Shown here: piece after piece, positions 53,990-62,572 of the stretch
Numbering within the stretch: the stretch's first letter is position 1
How the letters are laid out: every line of letters starts with the position of its first letter
The notes under the pieces: generated by a model
What the model saw: the letters and a program-made list of their open reading frames with translations, nothing else
Told to the model about the DNA's origin: nothing
The model's database searches: none
Made by a program: the position numbers and the translations under genes
From: Bacteroidaceae bacterium HV4-6-C5C
GTDB taxonomy: Bacteria > Bacteroidota > Bacteroidia > Bacteroidales > Bacteroidaceae
DNA length: 64,000 nt
Direction of reading: 5' to 3'
NCBI GenBank assembly: GCA_007896885.1
Contig: VOIU01000008.1
Coordinates: 119,011-183,010, forward strand

Positions 53990-55303
53990 ATGAAGATAGC
54001 AATTGTCGGTACAGGGTATGTCGGTTTGGTAACCGGAACTTGTTTTGCTGAAATAGGTGTCGAAGTTGTTTGTGTAGATACAAACTCCCAGAAAATAGAA
54101 TCCCTAAATAAGTGGGTTATTCCGATTTATGAAAGTGGCCTTGAAGAGATGGTAGTTCGTAATGCTAAAGCAGGTCGACTCTCTTTTACTACCTCCTTGG
54201 AAAGTTGTCTGAATGAGGTGGATGCTGTATTTAGTGCGGTAGGTACACCTCCTGATGAAGACGGCAGTGCTGATTTAAGCTATGTGCTTGAAGTAGCACG
54301 GACTATTGGGCGGAACATGGAGAAGTATATACTCGTGGTGACTAAGAGTACCGTACCCGTAGGAACAGCTAAAAAAATCCGGGCTGCAATACAGGAAGAA
54401 CTTGATAAACGTGGAGCAAAAATTGAATTTGACGTTGCTTCAAACCCCGAATTTCTTAAAGAAGGCAATGCTATCAATGATTTTATGAGCCCAGACCGCG
54501 TTGTGGTGGGAGTAGAGTCGGAGCGTGCTGAAAAATTGATGAGCAAACTCTATAAGCCGTTTTTGCTGAATAATTTCAGGGTTATCTTTATGGATATTCC
54601 TTCGGCTGAAATGACAAAATATGCGGCCAACTCAATGTTGGCAACCCGTATCAGCTTTATGAATGATATCGCAAACTTATGCGAACTTGTTGGTGCTGAT
54701 GTGAATATGGTTCGCTACGGAATAGGTTCCGATACGCGTATAGGTCGGAAATTCCTTTATCCCGGAATAGGATATGGTGGATCATGCTTCCCCAAAGATG
54801 TAAAAGCACTTATAAAGACGGCTCAACAGAATGGCTATCGGATGAAAGTTCTCGAAGCTGTTGAAGAAGTGAACGAGAACCAAAAAGAACTGTTATTTGA
54901 GAAGTTACAACATCAGTTCGATGGAAATCTGCAAGGAAAGACCATAACTCTATGGGGGTTATCGTTTAAACCCGAGACAGATGATATGCGCGAAGCACCT
55001 GCATTAATTTTGATTGACAGGCTTTTAAAAGCCGGATGCACTGTACGGGCATATGATCCTGCTGCAATGGGAGAGTGCCGCAGACGTATTGGTAATGTAA
55101 TATATTACGCAGCGGATATGTATGATGCCGTTTTGGACGCTGACGCTTTAATGCTCGTGACAGAGTGGAAGGAATTCCGTTTACCATCATGGGCAGTCAT
55201 AAAAAAAGCGATGCGGACACCTAATATTTTGGATGGCCGAAATATTTATGACAAAAAAGAGATGGAAGAGCAAGGATTTTCGTATCATTGTATCGGTAAA
55301 TAA
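53990..55303 (+). CDS. ugd: UDP-glucose 6-dehydrogenase
   Basis: 437 residues. The N-terminal NAD motif is AIVGTGYVGLVTGTCFAE (residues 3-20). SNPEFLKEGNAINDFMSPDR binds the sugar nucleotide, and GIGYGGSCFPKDVKAL carries the catalytic Cys. The C-terminal Rossmann domain starts at LWGLSFKPETDDMREAPA. It makes UDP-glucuronate for capsule or exopolysaccharide. It is transcribed with rfbC and followed closely by a lipoprotein gene. Confidence 0.96.
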   Translation: MKIAIVGTGYVGLVTGTCFAEIGVEVVCVDTNSQKIESLNKWVIPIYESGLEEMVVRNAKAGRLSFTTSLESCLNEVDAVFSAVGTPPDEDGSADLSYVLEVARTIGRNMEKYILVVTKSTVPVGTAKKIRAAIQEELDKRGAKIEFDVASNPEFLKEGNAINDFMSPDRVVVGVESERAEKLMSKLYKPFLLNNFRVIFMDIPSAEMTKYAANSMLATRISFMNDIANLCELVGADVNMVRYGIGSDTRIGRKFLYPGIGYGGSCFPKDVKALIKTAQQNGYRMKVLEAVEEVNENQKELLFEKLQHQFDGNLQGKTITLWGLSFKPETDDMREAPALILIDRLLKAGCTVRAYDPAAMGECRRRIGNVIYYAADMYDAVLDADALMLVTEWKEFRLPSWAVIKKAMRTPNILDGRNIYDKKEMEEQGFSYHCIGK

Positions 55304-55319
55304 GAAGAAAGGGAGATGT

Positions 55320-56117
55320 ATGAATAGATGGAGTACGATCTTTATTGTACTTAGCTTAATGCTGGTATCGTGTGGTAAGACAAATGATTCGAAGTCTACC
55401 GCAAAGGAAGATCTTGCTGCAAAAAATATGTTGCAAGGGATATGGGTGGATGACGATACTGAAATTCCACTAATGCGTATCAAAGGTGATACTATTTATT
55501 ACGCCGATCCGCAAAACGCACCGGTATCTTTCAAGATAATCCGTGATACAATTTATATCAATGGAAATACTCCAATAGCATATAAAATAGACAAGCATAA
55601 TCATTATAGCTTCTGGTTTCACTCTATGACTGAGGAAGTTGTAAAATTGCATCGCTCCGAGAACCCTGAAGATAGCCTTGCTTTTGCAAATCAGATTGAA
55701 GTTATTCCCACAATAACCGAGGTGGTAAAAAAAGATAGTATCGTGATGTATAAAAACATTCGCTATCGTGGATATGTATATATCAATCCATCTAAAATGA
55801 GGGTGACTAAAACGACTTATTCAGAAGAAGGAATGAGTGTGGACAATGTTTATTATGATAATATCATACACATTTGTGTATACGAGGGTAAAAAACTTTT
55901 GTATGGAAAAGATATCAAGAAACAAATGTTTGCAGATTTATTTTCTTCGGACTTTCTCGATCAAGCAGTATTGGCCGATATGAAATTCATGGGAGTTAAT
56001 AATAAAGGATATCACTATCAAGCTATACTAAATATTCCCGAAACTTATATCTCGGGAATAGTCAATTTAACAATCGGCTCCGATAACAAATTAATAATGA
56101 AGAAGCTGGAAAGATAA
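55320..56117 (+). CDS. DUF4738-like lipoprotein
   Basis: 265 residues from the ATG at 55320, chosen because it gives a lipoprotein signal (IFIVLSLMLVSCGKTND, Cys near 18). An earlier in-frame ATG at 55233 lies inside ugd. The body is beta-rich: MLQGIWVDDDTEIPLMRIKG near residues 41-60 and YTPIAYKIDKH-like NTPIAYKIDKHN near 85. It resembles Bacteroidetes DUF4738 lipoproteins, but I hold that name loosely. Function is unknown. It is probably co-transcribed with ugd and meets the helicase gene tail-to-tail after 13 bp. Confidence 0.72.
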   Translation: MNRWSTIFIVLSLMLVSCGKTNDSKSTAKEDLAAKNMLQGIWVDDDTEIPLMRIKGDTIYYADPQNAPVSFKIIRDTIYINGNTPIAYKIDKHNHYSFWFHSMTEEVVKLHRSENPEDSLAFANQIEVIPTITEVVKKDSIVMYKNIRYRGYVYINPSKMRVTKTTYSEEGMSVDNVYYDNIIHICVYEGKKLLYGKDIKKQMFADLFSSDFLDQAVLADMKFMGVNNKGYHYQAILNIPETYISGIVNLTIGSDNKLIMKKLER

Positions 56118-56130
56118 ATTCTGAGCCCGC

Positions 56131-57375
56131 TTATTTTTTGTCTCTCTTCTTCCAGTTGTTTTCTTTATAGTTCTTTTTGTCTTTTTTGTGGAAGTTCCGC
56201 CCCGAGTTTGCCGACTTGGCTGCTAAATTGTATTCGGGTGCTCCTCCCAATTCTTGTGGTACCGGTATTTTGTAGATGTCTTTTCCCAGAAATTTTTCTA
56301 TACTTTTAAATTTCCTTTGCTCGGCTTCTCCAATGAAAGTAATGGCGACACCATCATTGTTGGCACGCGCCGTACGTCCTATACGGTGGACGTAATCTTC
56401 AGAATCATGAGGTACATCATAGTTAATGACAAGCCGGATATCATCAATATCAATACCTCTGGACACAATATCCGTGGCAACAAGTACATTGATTCGGGCC
56501 GATTTAAACTCACGCATAATGGACTCACGTTGCGTCTGCTCAAGATCCGAATGCATTTCACCGACATTTAGCTTCATTAATTTCAGAGCCTTTGTCACTT
56601 CTTTCACCTTTATTTTGGAAGAGGCAAATATGATTACCCGGTCAGACGTTTTTTCTTCAAACAGATTCTTGATGATGCCAAGCTTTTGATTTTCATAGCA
56701 GATATATGCTGCTTGGATAATCTTATCTGCAGGCTTGGACACGGCAATTTTGATTTCGGAAGGATTGTTTAGGATCGTTTTTGCCAATTGTTGTATTTTG
56801 GCTGGCATGGTGGCCGAAAACATGATCGTCTGTCGTTCTTTAGGCAACATTTTCACAATTTGCATAATGTCGTCGGAAAATCCCATGTCAAGCATGCGGT
56901 CCGCTTCATCCAGAATAAAATAGGATACCTTTGACAAATCAACGTAGCCTAAGTTTAAGTGGGCAATCAGACGCCCCGGCGTTGCAATTACAACATCAGC
57001 TCCCAAGGTGAGACCTTTCTTTTGCTGTTCAAATAAGATTCCATCGCTCCCTCCGTACACAGCAACGCTGGATACCGGCATAAAGTATGAAAAGCCTTCC
57101 ATTTGTTGATCTATTTGCTGGGCCAGTTCACGGGTAGGAGCCATTACAATGCAGTTTATGGCATCCTCCGGATGATTACTTTCCGATAGTCGATTGAGTA
57201 CTGGCAATAAATAAGCAGCTGTTTTACCTGTGCCGGTTTGTGCAACTGCTATCAAATCTTTACCTTCAAGTATAAGTGGGATAGTTTTTTCCTGTATAGG
57301 GGTGCACTCTTCAAAGCGCATGGCATCCAGCGCTTCAAGTACGCCGGTGTTTAAACTTAATTCAGAAAACTTCAT
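56131..57375 (-). CDS. DEAD-box ATP-dependent RNA helicase
   Basis: 414 residues. The ordered motifs are visible: Q motif (FEECTPIQEKTIP), motif I AQTGTGKTA, Ia APTRELAQQ, II LDEADRMLD, III FSATMP, V ATDIVSRGIDI and VI HRIGRTAR. The C-terminus is short and basic (KKDKKNYKENNWKKRDKK), as in RhlE-type helicases of rRNA maturation or mRNA decay. A minus-strand TAACTTTG lies 20 bp before the start. It is transcribed toward the lipoprotein gene. Confidence 0.93.
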   Translation of the reverse strand: MKFSELSLNTGVLEALDAMRFEECTPIQEKTIPLILEGKDLIAVAQTGTGKTAAYLLPVLNRLSESNHPEDAINCIVMAPTRELAQQIDQQMEGFSYFMPVSSVAVYGGSDGILFEQQKKGLTLGADVVIATPGRLIAHLNLGYVDLSKVSYFILDEADRMLDMGFSDDIMQIVKMLPKERQTIMFSATMPAKIQQLAKTILNNPSEIKIAVSKPADKIIQAAYICYENQKLGIIKNLFEEKTSDRVIIFASSKIKVKEVTKALKLMKLNVGEMHSDLEQTQRESIMREFKSARINVLVATDIVSRGIDIDDIRLVINYDVPHDSEDYVHRIGRTARANNDGVAITFIGEAEQRKFKSIEKFLGKDIYKIPVPQELGGAPEYNLAAKSANSGRNFHKKDKKNYKENNWKKRDKK

Positions 57376-57421
57376 GTTTCTTCTAATTTACCCGCAAAGT
57401 TAATCAAATAAATCGGAAATC

Positions 57422-58651
57422 CTACTGAGGGAAATCTATATAAGAATCTTTGAAGCCAAGGAAGTAAAGTACTCCGTCCAATCCGATGGTATTAATGGAT
57501 TGTTTTGCATTGGCTACAACTTTAGGCTTAGCATGAAAAGCTATTCCCAAACCTGCAACTCCCAACATGGGAAGATCGTTGGCACCATCGCCAACTGCTA
57601 TTGTTTGGGCTATATCTACCTTTTCCACCTGAGCTATAAGGCGAAGCAATTCGGCTTTTCTTTTACCGTCGACAACTTCACCAAGATATCGTCCGGTGAG
57701 TTTTCCGTCTATTATTTCCAGTTCGTTGGCATATACATAATCAATACCAAATTTCTTTTGCAAATGTTGACCAAAGTAAGTAAATCCTCCCGACAGGATG
57801 GCAATTTTATAACCGTATTTCTTCAACACATACATTAGGCGCTCTACGCCTTCCGTAATAGGTAATTTTTCTGCAATATCTTGCATTACAGACTCATCCA
57901 GCCCTTTTAATAAAGCAACTCTTTCACGGAAACTTTCGGTAAAGTCTATTTCGCCTCGCATGGCTCTTTCGGTGATCTCCTTCACTTGATCACCAACTCC
58001 TGCACGGATTGCCAGTTCATCAATAACTTCTGTCTCAATCAGAGTGGAGTCCATATCAAAACAAATCAGACGACGCATGCGGCGGTACATATTGTCGAGT
58101 TGAAAAGAAAAGTCCATTTCCAGTTCAGTAGCCAATCCCATCAGCTGTTCCTGCATTGCAATTCTGTCGTTTGGAGTTCCTCGTACAGAAAACTCAATAC
58201 AGGCTCTGGTGCGGGCATTGCATTCATTAAGAGGAATACGCCCTGTCAATCGCTTGATGCCATCAATATTCATTCCTTGCTCAGCCAGAATTCGCGTAGC
58301 AGCAGAAATCTGTTTTGCGGATAATTTTCTTCCCAACAATGTAAGTATGTACCTGTTTTTACCTTGTAAGCCAACCCAATTATCATACTCTTTTGCTGAA
58401 ATGGGGTAGAAGCGAATGGTTACTCCCAGCGAAGATGCTTTAAACAAAAGCTCTTTCATAATAAAGCCGGAGAATTGCTCTTCGGTCTTGCATAAAATAC
58501 CTAGTGATAGTGTATTGTGTATATCGGCTTGACCGATATCTAATATTGTAGCGTCATATTTTGCTAAAATCTCTGTAATGGAGGCGGTTAGTCCCGGTCT
58601 GTCTTCGCCGGTAATACGGATTAAAAAAAGTTCTGTATCTAAATTGGACAT
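57422..58651 (-). CDS. serB: phosphoserine phosphatase with N-terminal ACT-type domain
   Basis: 409 residues from the ATG at 58651. The promoter at 58685-58717 excludes the longer in-frame start at 58714. Two ACT-like segments (FLIRITGEDRPGLTASITEI and YILTLLGRKLSAKQISAATR) precede the HAD phosphatase. Its motifs are FDMDSTLIETEVIDELA (nucleophile Asp), ILSGGFTYFG and VGDGANDLPMLG. It dephosphorylates phosphoserine to L-serine. The ACT part suggests serine feedback. It lies 46 bp upstream of a DEAD-box gene on the opposite side and has its own promoter. Confidence 0.95.
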   Translation of the reverse strand: MSNLDTELFLIRITGEDRPGLTASITEILAKYDATILDIGQADIHNTLSLGILCKTEEQFSGFIMKELLFKASSLGVTIRFYPISAKEYDNWVGLQGKNRYILTLLGRKLSAKQISAATRILAEQGMNIDGIKRLTGRIPLNECNARTRACIEFSVRGTPNDRIAMQEQLMGLATELEMDFSFQLDNMYRRMRRLICFDMDSTLIETEVIDELAIRAGVGDQVKEITERAMRGEIDFTESFRERVALLKGLDESVMQDIAEKLPITEGVERLMYVLKKYGYKIAILSGGFTYFGQHLQKKFGIDYVYANELEIIDGKLTGRYLGEVVDGKRKAELLRLIAQVEKVDIAQTIAVGDGANDLPMLGVAGLGIAFHAKPKVVANAKQSINTIGLDGVLYFLGFKDSYIDFPQ

Positions 58652-58684
58652 AAATAAACCTTTATGTGATAAAATAAAACGCTG

Positions 58685-58717
58685 CAAAAATACACTTTTT
58701 TGGTAGCAAACCACAAA
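58685..58717 (-). promoter_or_regulatory. promoter of serB
   Basis: On the minus strand TTTG (58717-58714), 21-bp spacer, TATTTTTG (58692-58685), about 34 bp before the chosen start. Confidence 0.7.
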
Positions 58718-58887
58718 AGAACTCGGTTCAGTTTTTGCTTTTCTTTAATTTATGAGCAATAATTTTTAAAATATACTGCCTGATTAATTCAAAAAATAAT
58801 CATTTTAACACTTAATTTATAGTGAGTTAGCTTATTGAAATAAGGTATTAACATTTGCTTCAAAAACACAAAAAAACACCCATGTAC

Positions 58888-58917
58888 TTGATTATCAATA
58901 ATTATGTTGTATATTTG
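58888..58917 (+). promoter_or_regulatory. promoter of the thioredoxin-like gene
   Basis: TTG at 58888, 19-bp spacer, TATATTTG at 58910-58917. Confidence 0.75.
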
Positions 58918-59043
58918 CCTCGGATAAAGAGCAGTCGTGTTCTTTATTTTAAATAATAATTTGTTTTTATAAGTTGCATTTATGGTATTATAGGTATCCG
59001 TAACTTGTTGATAAACAAATAGTATTAACTAAAACCTAACTAC

Positions 59044-59547
59044 ATGAAGAATGTAAGATGGCTTTTTGTTGTATTACTACTTAGTTCCTTGACATCTTTC
59101 GTAGAAAAAGACAAACCAACCGGAGGTTTGAATGTGGGAGACATAGCCCCTGATTTTAAGATCGAATCTATGTCAGCGAAGCAACCGGACGAAAAACTTT
59201 CGTCTTTAAAAGGTAAATATGTGTTGCTAAGCTTTTGGGCAAGTTATGACGCGCAATCCCGGATGCAAAACGTAAGTTTGAATAATGCGCTTCGTGAGAA
59301 ATCCATGCCCGGAAATGTGTTAATGGTTTCTGTCTCATTTGATGAGTATAATTCTATTTTTCAAGAGACCATTCGTAAAGATCAAATAGTTACGCCCACA
59401 TGTTTTGTAGAAACTAAAGGCGAGTCTTCGAATCTATTTAGAAAATATCAATTGGATAGAGGATTTACTAACTATTTAATAGATGAAAATGGTGTAATTG
59501 TTGCCAAAAACATCTCTCCATCTCAACTTTCAACTTATTTGGGTTAA
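59044..59547 (+). CDS. thioredoxin-fold protein without the CxxC motif
   Basis: 167 residues. A signal-like hydrophobic N-terminus (WLFVVLLLSSLTSFVE) is followed by an AhpC/TlpA-type fold (VGDIAPDFKIESM, LSSLKGKYVLLSFWASYDAQ). Where WCxxC normally lies, the sequence reads Y68-D69-A70-Q71, and the whole mature protein has one Cys only (PTCFVETKG). It therefore cannot be a conventional disulfide oxidoreductase and may bind a partner or ligand. It has a strong promoter and terminator of its own. Confidence 0.82.
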   Translation: MKNVRWLFVVLLLSSLTSFVEKDKPTGGLNVGDIAPDFKIESMSAKQPDEKLSSLKGKYVLLSFWASYDAQSRMQNVSLNNALREKSMPGNVLMVSVSFDEYNSIFQETIRKDQIVTPTCFVETKGESSNLFRKYQLDRGFTNYLIDENGVIVAKNISPSQLSTYLG

Positions 59548-59635
59548 TTTATAATCGGAAAGTGAAAGATGAGAATTGATTCTCTGCTGATCACAGTCAG
59601 AGAAGAGAAAGAAGGAATATGAATACAGCAAAAGT

Positions 59636-59690
59636 AAGTTGTGTCAAAAGAGTGCCGAGCAATCGTATTCTTTTGACACAACTTTTTTTT
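59636..59690 (+). terminator. terminator after the thioredoxin-like gene
   Basis: 16-bp perfect stem beginning AAGTTGTGTC and ending GACACAACTT, 17-nt loop, followed by a long T-run. It lies about 90 bp past the stop. Confidence 0.92.
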
Positions 59691-59823
59691 TGGAAAAAAA
59701 TTGTGCCTTTAATATAACCACTTACTCTACAAAACTTTTCAGATTCAATATTGTTTTTCTTATATCAAGATTATAATCCTTTTTCTATCTTTATAATCTC
59801 ATGTCTTTTTAAATCGTACTATT

Positions 59824-60054
59824 ATGGAAAAACAGAAGATAGGAGAAAATGCAGGAAAGGTTTGGCGTTATTTAAATTCGGATGTTGATGAAATAACTAT
59901 ACCACATTTATCTACTGAACTCGGTTTGAGTGAAGAAAGTGTTGCTTTGGCAGTAGGATGGTTGGCTAGAGAGGACCAAATCTGTATAAAAAGAGTGAAT
60001 GGCATAATCATGCTTTCCAGTCGCGAAAAATATTATGAATTTTGTTTTGGATGA
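59824..60054 (+). CDS. small winged-helix protein (DUF2582-like)
   Basis: 76 residues. The whole protein is one winged helix-turn-helix (AGKVWRYLNSDVDEITIPHL, LSEESVALAVGWLAREDQIC). This matches the DUF2582-type winged-helix family. It has no effector domain and may bind DNA or another regulator. The start follows a short AT-rich leader downstream of a strong terminator. No partner gene is adjacent. Confidence 0.8.
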   Translation: MEKQKIGENAGKVWRYLNSDVDEITIPHLSTELGLSEESVALAVGWLAREDQICIKRVNGIIMLSSREKYYEFCFG

Positions 60055-60571
60055 ACTAAACTCTTCTTTTCACTTTATCCATAGTGTTTTGAAGTCTTCA
60101 TTCTTATACCTTGTAGCTATAGTATCATATTATTGACTCTTAAAGCTAATATTTATACTCCTTTATTGGATAAGTTACTTGGTTCTTTAGATTTTGAAAT
60201 TGATGGCTTTTTGGGATGTCATGGAAAATTTTGAAAATAGTGCTTTATGAAGTCTTATCTGTTTTAAATAAGTAATACTGCAAAAATCAAGCTGTCTAAG
60301 ATCAATGTTGATTTGGCCCCTTATCAAATTTGTATAAATGGTGTTTTTCATAGCTGGAGCTTTTAATCCGTTTTTTAAAACATTTCATATGCTAATTTTA
60401 TAAGCTTTGTATTACAACCTGATAATGTTTTATGTTGCTGATAAAATGATGATGATTATTTATAATTTCGCTATATATTTTAGTTAACTAATAATTTAAT
60501 TTAGTTAATTAGTTAATGGAATGATATTACTTATAAACCTTGTTATAAATCAGCATACAAAGTTCTATTAA

Positions 60572-60602
60572 TTTGGTAATATATTATATATCAGTATATT
60601 TG
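60572..60602 (+). promoter_or_regulatory. promoter of a candidate small RNA
   Basis: TTTG at 60572, exactly 19 bp, TATATTTG at 60595-60602. This is one of the best matches to the Bacteroides consensus in the window, yet no gene follows before the terminator. Confidence 0.75.
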
Positions 60603-60608
60603 TATCAA

Positions 60609-60676
60609 TTTTCATAGATGATTCTTATTAAGGTTAACAGATAAAAATAGGTTGCTCGTGATGAGTGACCTTTTTT
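60609..60676 (+). ncRNA. candidate small RNA of about 68 nt
   Basis: It is bounded by the promoter at 60572-60602 (start inferred about 7 nt after the -7 box) and a terminator at 60649-60676. Inside is an 8-codon frame, MILIKVNR (ATG 60618, TAA 60642). It could therefore be a free sRNA, a leader peptide with attenuator for the DUF6965-like gene, or both. No known RNA family is recognised. Confidence 0.5.
60649..60676 (+). terminator. terminator of the candidate small RNA
   Basis: Stem AGGTTGCTC / GAGTGACCT (two G-T pairs) with loop GTGAT, followed by six T. Confidence 0.75.
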
Positions 60677-60880
60677 CTTTTTATAAATAATATGCTTGTA
60701 TAATGAATTATATTTAATCTTCGTTCTTTTCTATCTCTTTTTCAAAAAACACTATATAATGTCCAAAATTCTAGAAAATGTCACTTCCTTCGATTTGAAT
60801 ATAGGCCTTCATACTTTTATATTGTTGCATTTTTGCTGTCATTTGTTCTTAAGTTTTAGTTCTTTTTTTCTAACTCTTAT

Positions 60881-60888
60881 TACCTTTG
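60881..60888 (+). promoter_or_regulatory. -7 box of the DUF6965-like gene
   Basis: TACCTTTG, with a weak -33 (TTAG at 60856, 21-bp spacer). Transcription would begin only about 8 nt before the ATG at 60903, fixing that start. Confidence 0.6.
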
Positions 60889-60902
60889 CACGCAAAAACA
60901 CG

Positions 60903-61136
60903 ATGAGCTACGATTATAGTGAAGAGAGTGTAAAAGCTCTTCTCAGTTGGGCAAAAAGCATGCAACTTCCCAAAACATTGAAACTAGGCATAAGTGAGGA
61001 TATATTTGATCTTCCTAAATGTGTTCAGGCTAGCATAAATGATATTGAAATTCATTATCCTAATCCAACCTTTACTCCAGCGATTAATCGGTTGTATCGG
61101 ATAAAGGAAGCGTTGGAGTCGATCTCTAATTCTTGA
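60903..61136 (+). CDS. DUF6965-like small protein
   Basis: 77 residues from the ATG at 60903, set by the promoter just upstream. The sequence runs YDYSEESVKALLSWAKSMQL, then FDLPKCVQASINDIE and NPTFTPAINRLYRIKEALES. The pattern of a short helix, Pro-rich turn and terminal Arg-Leu-rich helix resembles the DUF6965 family of Bacteroidetes. Function is unknown. It has no signal peptide and no close neighbour on the same strand. Confidence 0.65.
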   Translation: MSYDYSEESVKALLSWAKSMQLPKTLKLGISEDIFDLPKCVQASINDIEIHYPNPTFTPAINRLYRIKEALESISNS

Positions 61137-61242
61137 TTATGTTTTTTTATTATTGATGACTAATTAAAAATTAGTCTCTTTTTATGAAAAGCATATGATA
61201 AATCGATGACATCTAGCTACCGTTGTTCTGAAAAAATAATCT

Positions 61243-61292
61243 TTATTGCCCTTAGATCGTTTTTAGATCAATAGTAATAGTAAGGGCAATAA
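61243..61292 (-). terminator. hairpin serving the minus-strand lipoprotein gene
   Basis: 12-bp perfect stem TTATTGCCCTTA / TAAGGGCAATAA with an inner GATC pair. On the minus strand it is followed by TTATTTTTT, consistent with termination of the lipoprotein transcript. Confidence 0.6.
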
Positions 61293-61417
61293 GATTATTC
61301 TAAATTTTGTAAGCTAAATAGGTTTATAAAGCTAAAGAGTCCTCTAGAGTCTGTTTCTTGAATGTTACATAACATTTTTAAATTATAGACTAATTCACAT
61401 TTTTAGCATGAAAAGCA

Positions 61418-61813
61418 TTAGTTAGCACCTGCTATACCTTCTTTTTCCATTTCAATATTTACGATAGTATTATCCCACTTATTCATCTTTTCAGTACCAA
61501 AATCGATGAGGAAGCCTGGCCAAAAGAGAATATTCCACAAACATGCATTATTGAATGTGGATTCTAATACAAGAGGGGTTGCTTTGTAGCCATCCTTTTT
61601 TGCTAAAAATTGTCTATCTTCTCTTCTCTTTTTGATTTGTACTGTAACTGCATTATCTTGTTTTATTTCTGCTATTTTCTGTTTCGTTGAAGCCTCATAA
61701 ATTTTAGTTCCATTCATTCCGGTAAATGTTATATCCTGTTTGGAACTACTGAATAGTGTGCAGCATGATGATAATGCTGCGCATGCTAGTAATAAAAATA
61801 AAATCTTTTTCAT
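61418..61813 (-). CDS. small lipoprotein of unknown family
   Basis: 131 residues. The lipoprotein signal is LLLACAALSSCCTLF with the lipid-bearing Cys near residue 17. A beta-strand part (DITFTGMNGTKIYEASTKQK) is followed by a hydrophobic segment NACLWNILFWPGFLIDFGTE, which resembles the re-entrant tail seen in PEGA-like and stress-type small lipoproteins. It has a strong promoter 130 bp upstream, so it has a long leader. No substrate or partner can be proposed. Confidence 0.78.
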   Translation of the reverse strand: MKKILFLLLACAALSSCCTLFSSSKQDITFTGMNGTKIYEASTKQKIAEIKQDNAVTVQIKKRREDRQFLAKKDGYKATPLVLESTFNNACLWNILFWPGFLIDFGTEKMNKWDNTIVNIEMEKEGIAGAN

Positions 61814-62116
61814 AACTTAACTTATTATTAATTAGTATAATACTTTCTCTATTATTATTTGATAGAGTTTTGCTCATCTTTTTGTTCAGATTTAGAGAGT
61901 TGTATTGTTTATTGTTTTTTTTGTATTGCCGAGACGATTTGTCGTTGTGTACAAAGGTAAGTAATGCTTATTTTAAAAGCAATAATATATACATGTTATT
62001 TGTCAATAAAGAATGGTTTTGTTGCTGACAAATTTCTGGAGATATGAGTTGCACAATAAAATACATGTATGATTATATGGGTATTTGTGGTGTATTAAAA
62101 TCTAAGAGGGTTAATT
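61814..62116. other. intergenic region upstream of the small lipoprotein
   Basis: About 300 bp, AT-rich, holding the minus-strand promoter at 61952-61982 and its leader. No gene, hairpin or repeat of note. Confidence 0.45.
61952..61982 (-). promoter_or_regulatory. promoter of the small lipoprotein gene
   Basis: On the minus strand TTG (61982-61980), 20-bp spacer, TACCTTTG (61959-61952). The leader to the ATG is about 130 nt. Confidence 0.72.
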
Positions 62117-62572
62117 CTAGATTTTTTCCCATCTTTTAGTGTTACCATTCTGTTTTTTTATTATGGAAGCAGGGTTTCCTGCTGCAATACAGTAATTGGG
62201 AATATCTTTTGTGACAACGCTTTCAGCTGCTATTATAGAGTGCTTTCCGACTGTTAATCCTGTTGTAATGACTGCTTTTGTTCCAATCCAACATTCGTCT
62301 TTTATTTTAGTGGGAGCGGTAGAAACGTCTTTTTTTTGTATGGAACAATTTATGTTTTCATAATTACGATTGAGTCCCGAGAAAGCCACATTCTGCGCTA
62401 TTATGGCATTATTACCTATGGTTATTGGCTCGATAATTGTGTTGCGTAATCCGATGAGAGAATTGTCTCTTACAAGAATATCTCCAACTCCATTGTTTAC
62501 AACGGAATGTTCCTCAATGATGCCGTGGTTTCCTACATGGAAGCGTTTTATCGGAGTAACATTTATCATCAC
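62117..62572 (-). pseudogene. hexapeptide-repeat acyltransferase, N-terminally truncated
   Basis: 151 residues of left-handed beta-helix: VNNGVGDILVRDNSLIGLRN, IGNNAIIAQNVAFSGLNRNY, WIGTKAVITTGLTVGKHSII, then the C-terminal VVTKDIPNYCIAAGNPASII. The match to surface-polysaccharide O-acetyltransferases starts inside the domain at HVGNHGIIEE. The usual 30-50 N-terminal residues are missing, and an in-frame TAG lies 14 codons before the first ATG. No promoter is evident. It could still be a short functional enzyme, but truncation next to IS debris makes a pseudogene more likely. Confidence 0.6.

Larger units (their letters stand above)
58652..59043. other. divergent serB/thioredoxin-like intergenic region
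   Basis: About 390 bp, holding both divergent promoters (58685-58717 minus, 58888-58917 plus). The plus-strand transcript would have a leader of about 120 nt. No strong hairpin or riboswitch-like fold is obvious. Confidence 0.5.
60055..60902. other. 850-bp non-coding region with a candidate small RNA
   Basis: Very AT-rich and without a long credible frame up to the DUF6965-like start. It contains TTAGTTAA repeats near 60480-60516, the promoter at 60572-60602 with a terminator at 60649-60676, and the -7 box at 60881-60888. A longer frame starting at 60696 runs through the latter promoter and is not taken as coding. Confidence 0.55.

Noticed and set aside
60696..60902. Long N-terminal extension of the DUF6965-like protein
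   Set aside because: The extension is Phe/Leu-rich by base composition and contains the gene's own -7 box, so the start at 60903 is preferred.
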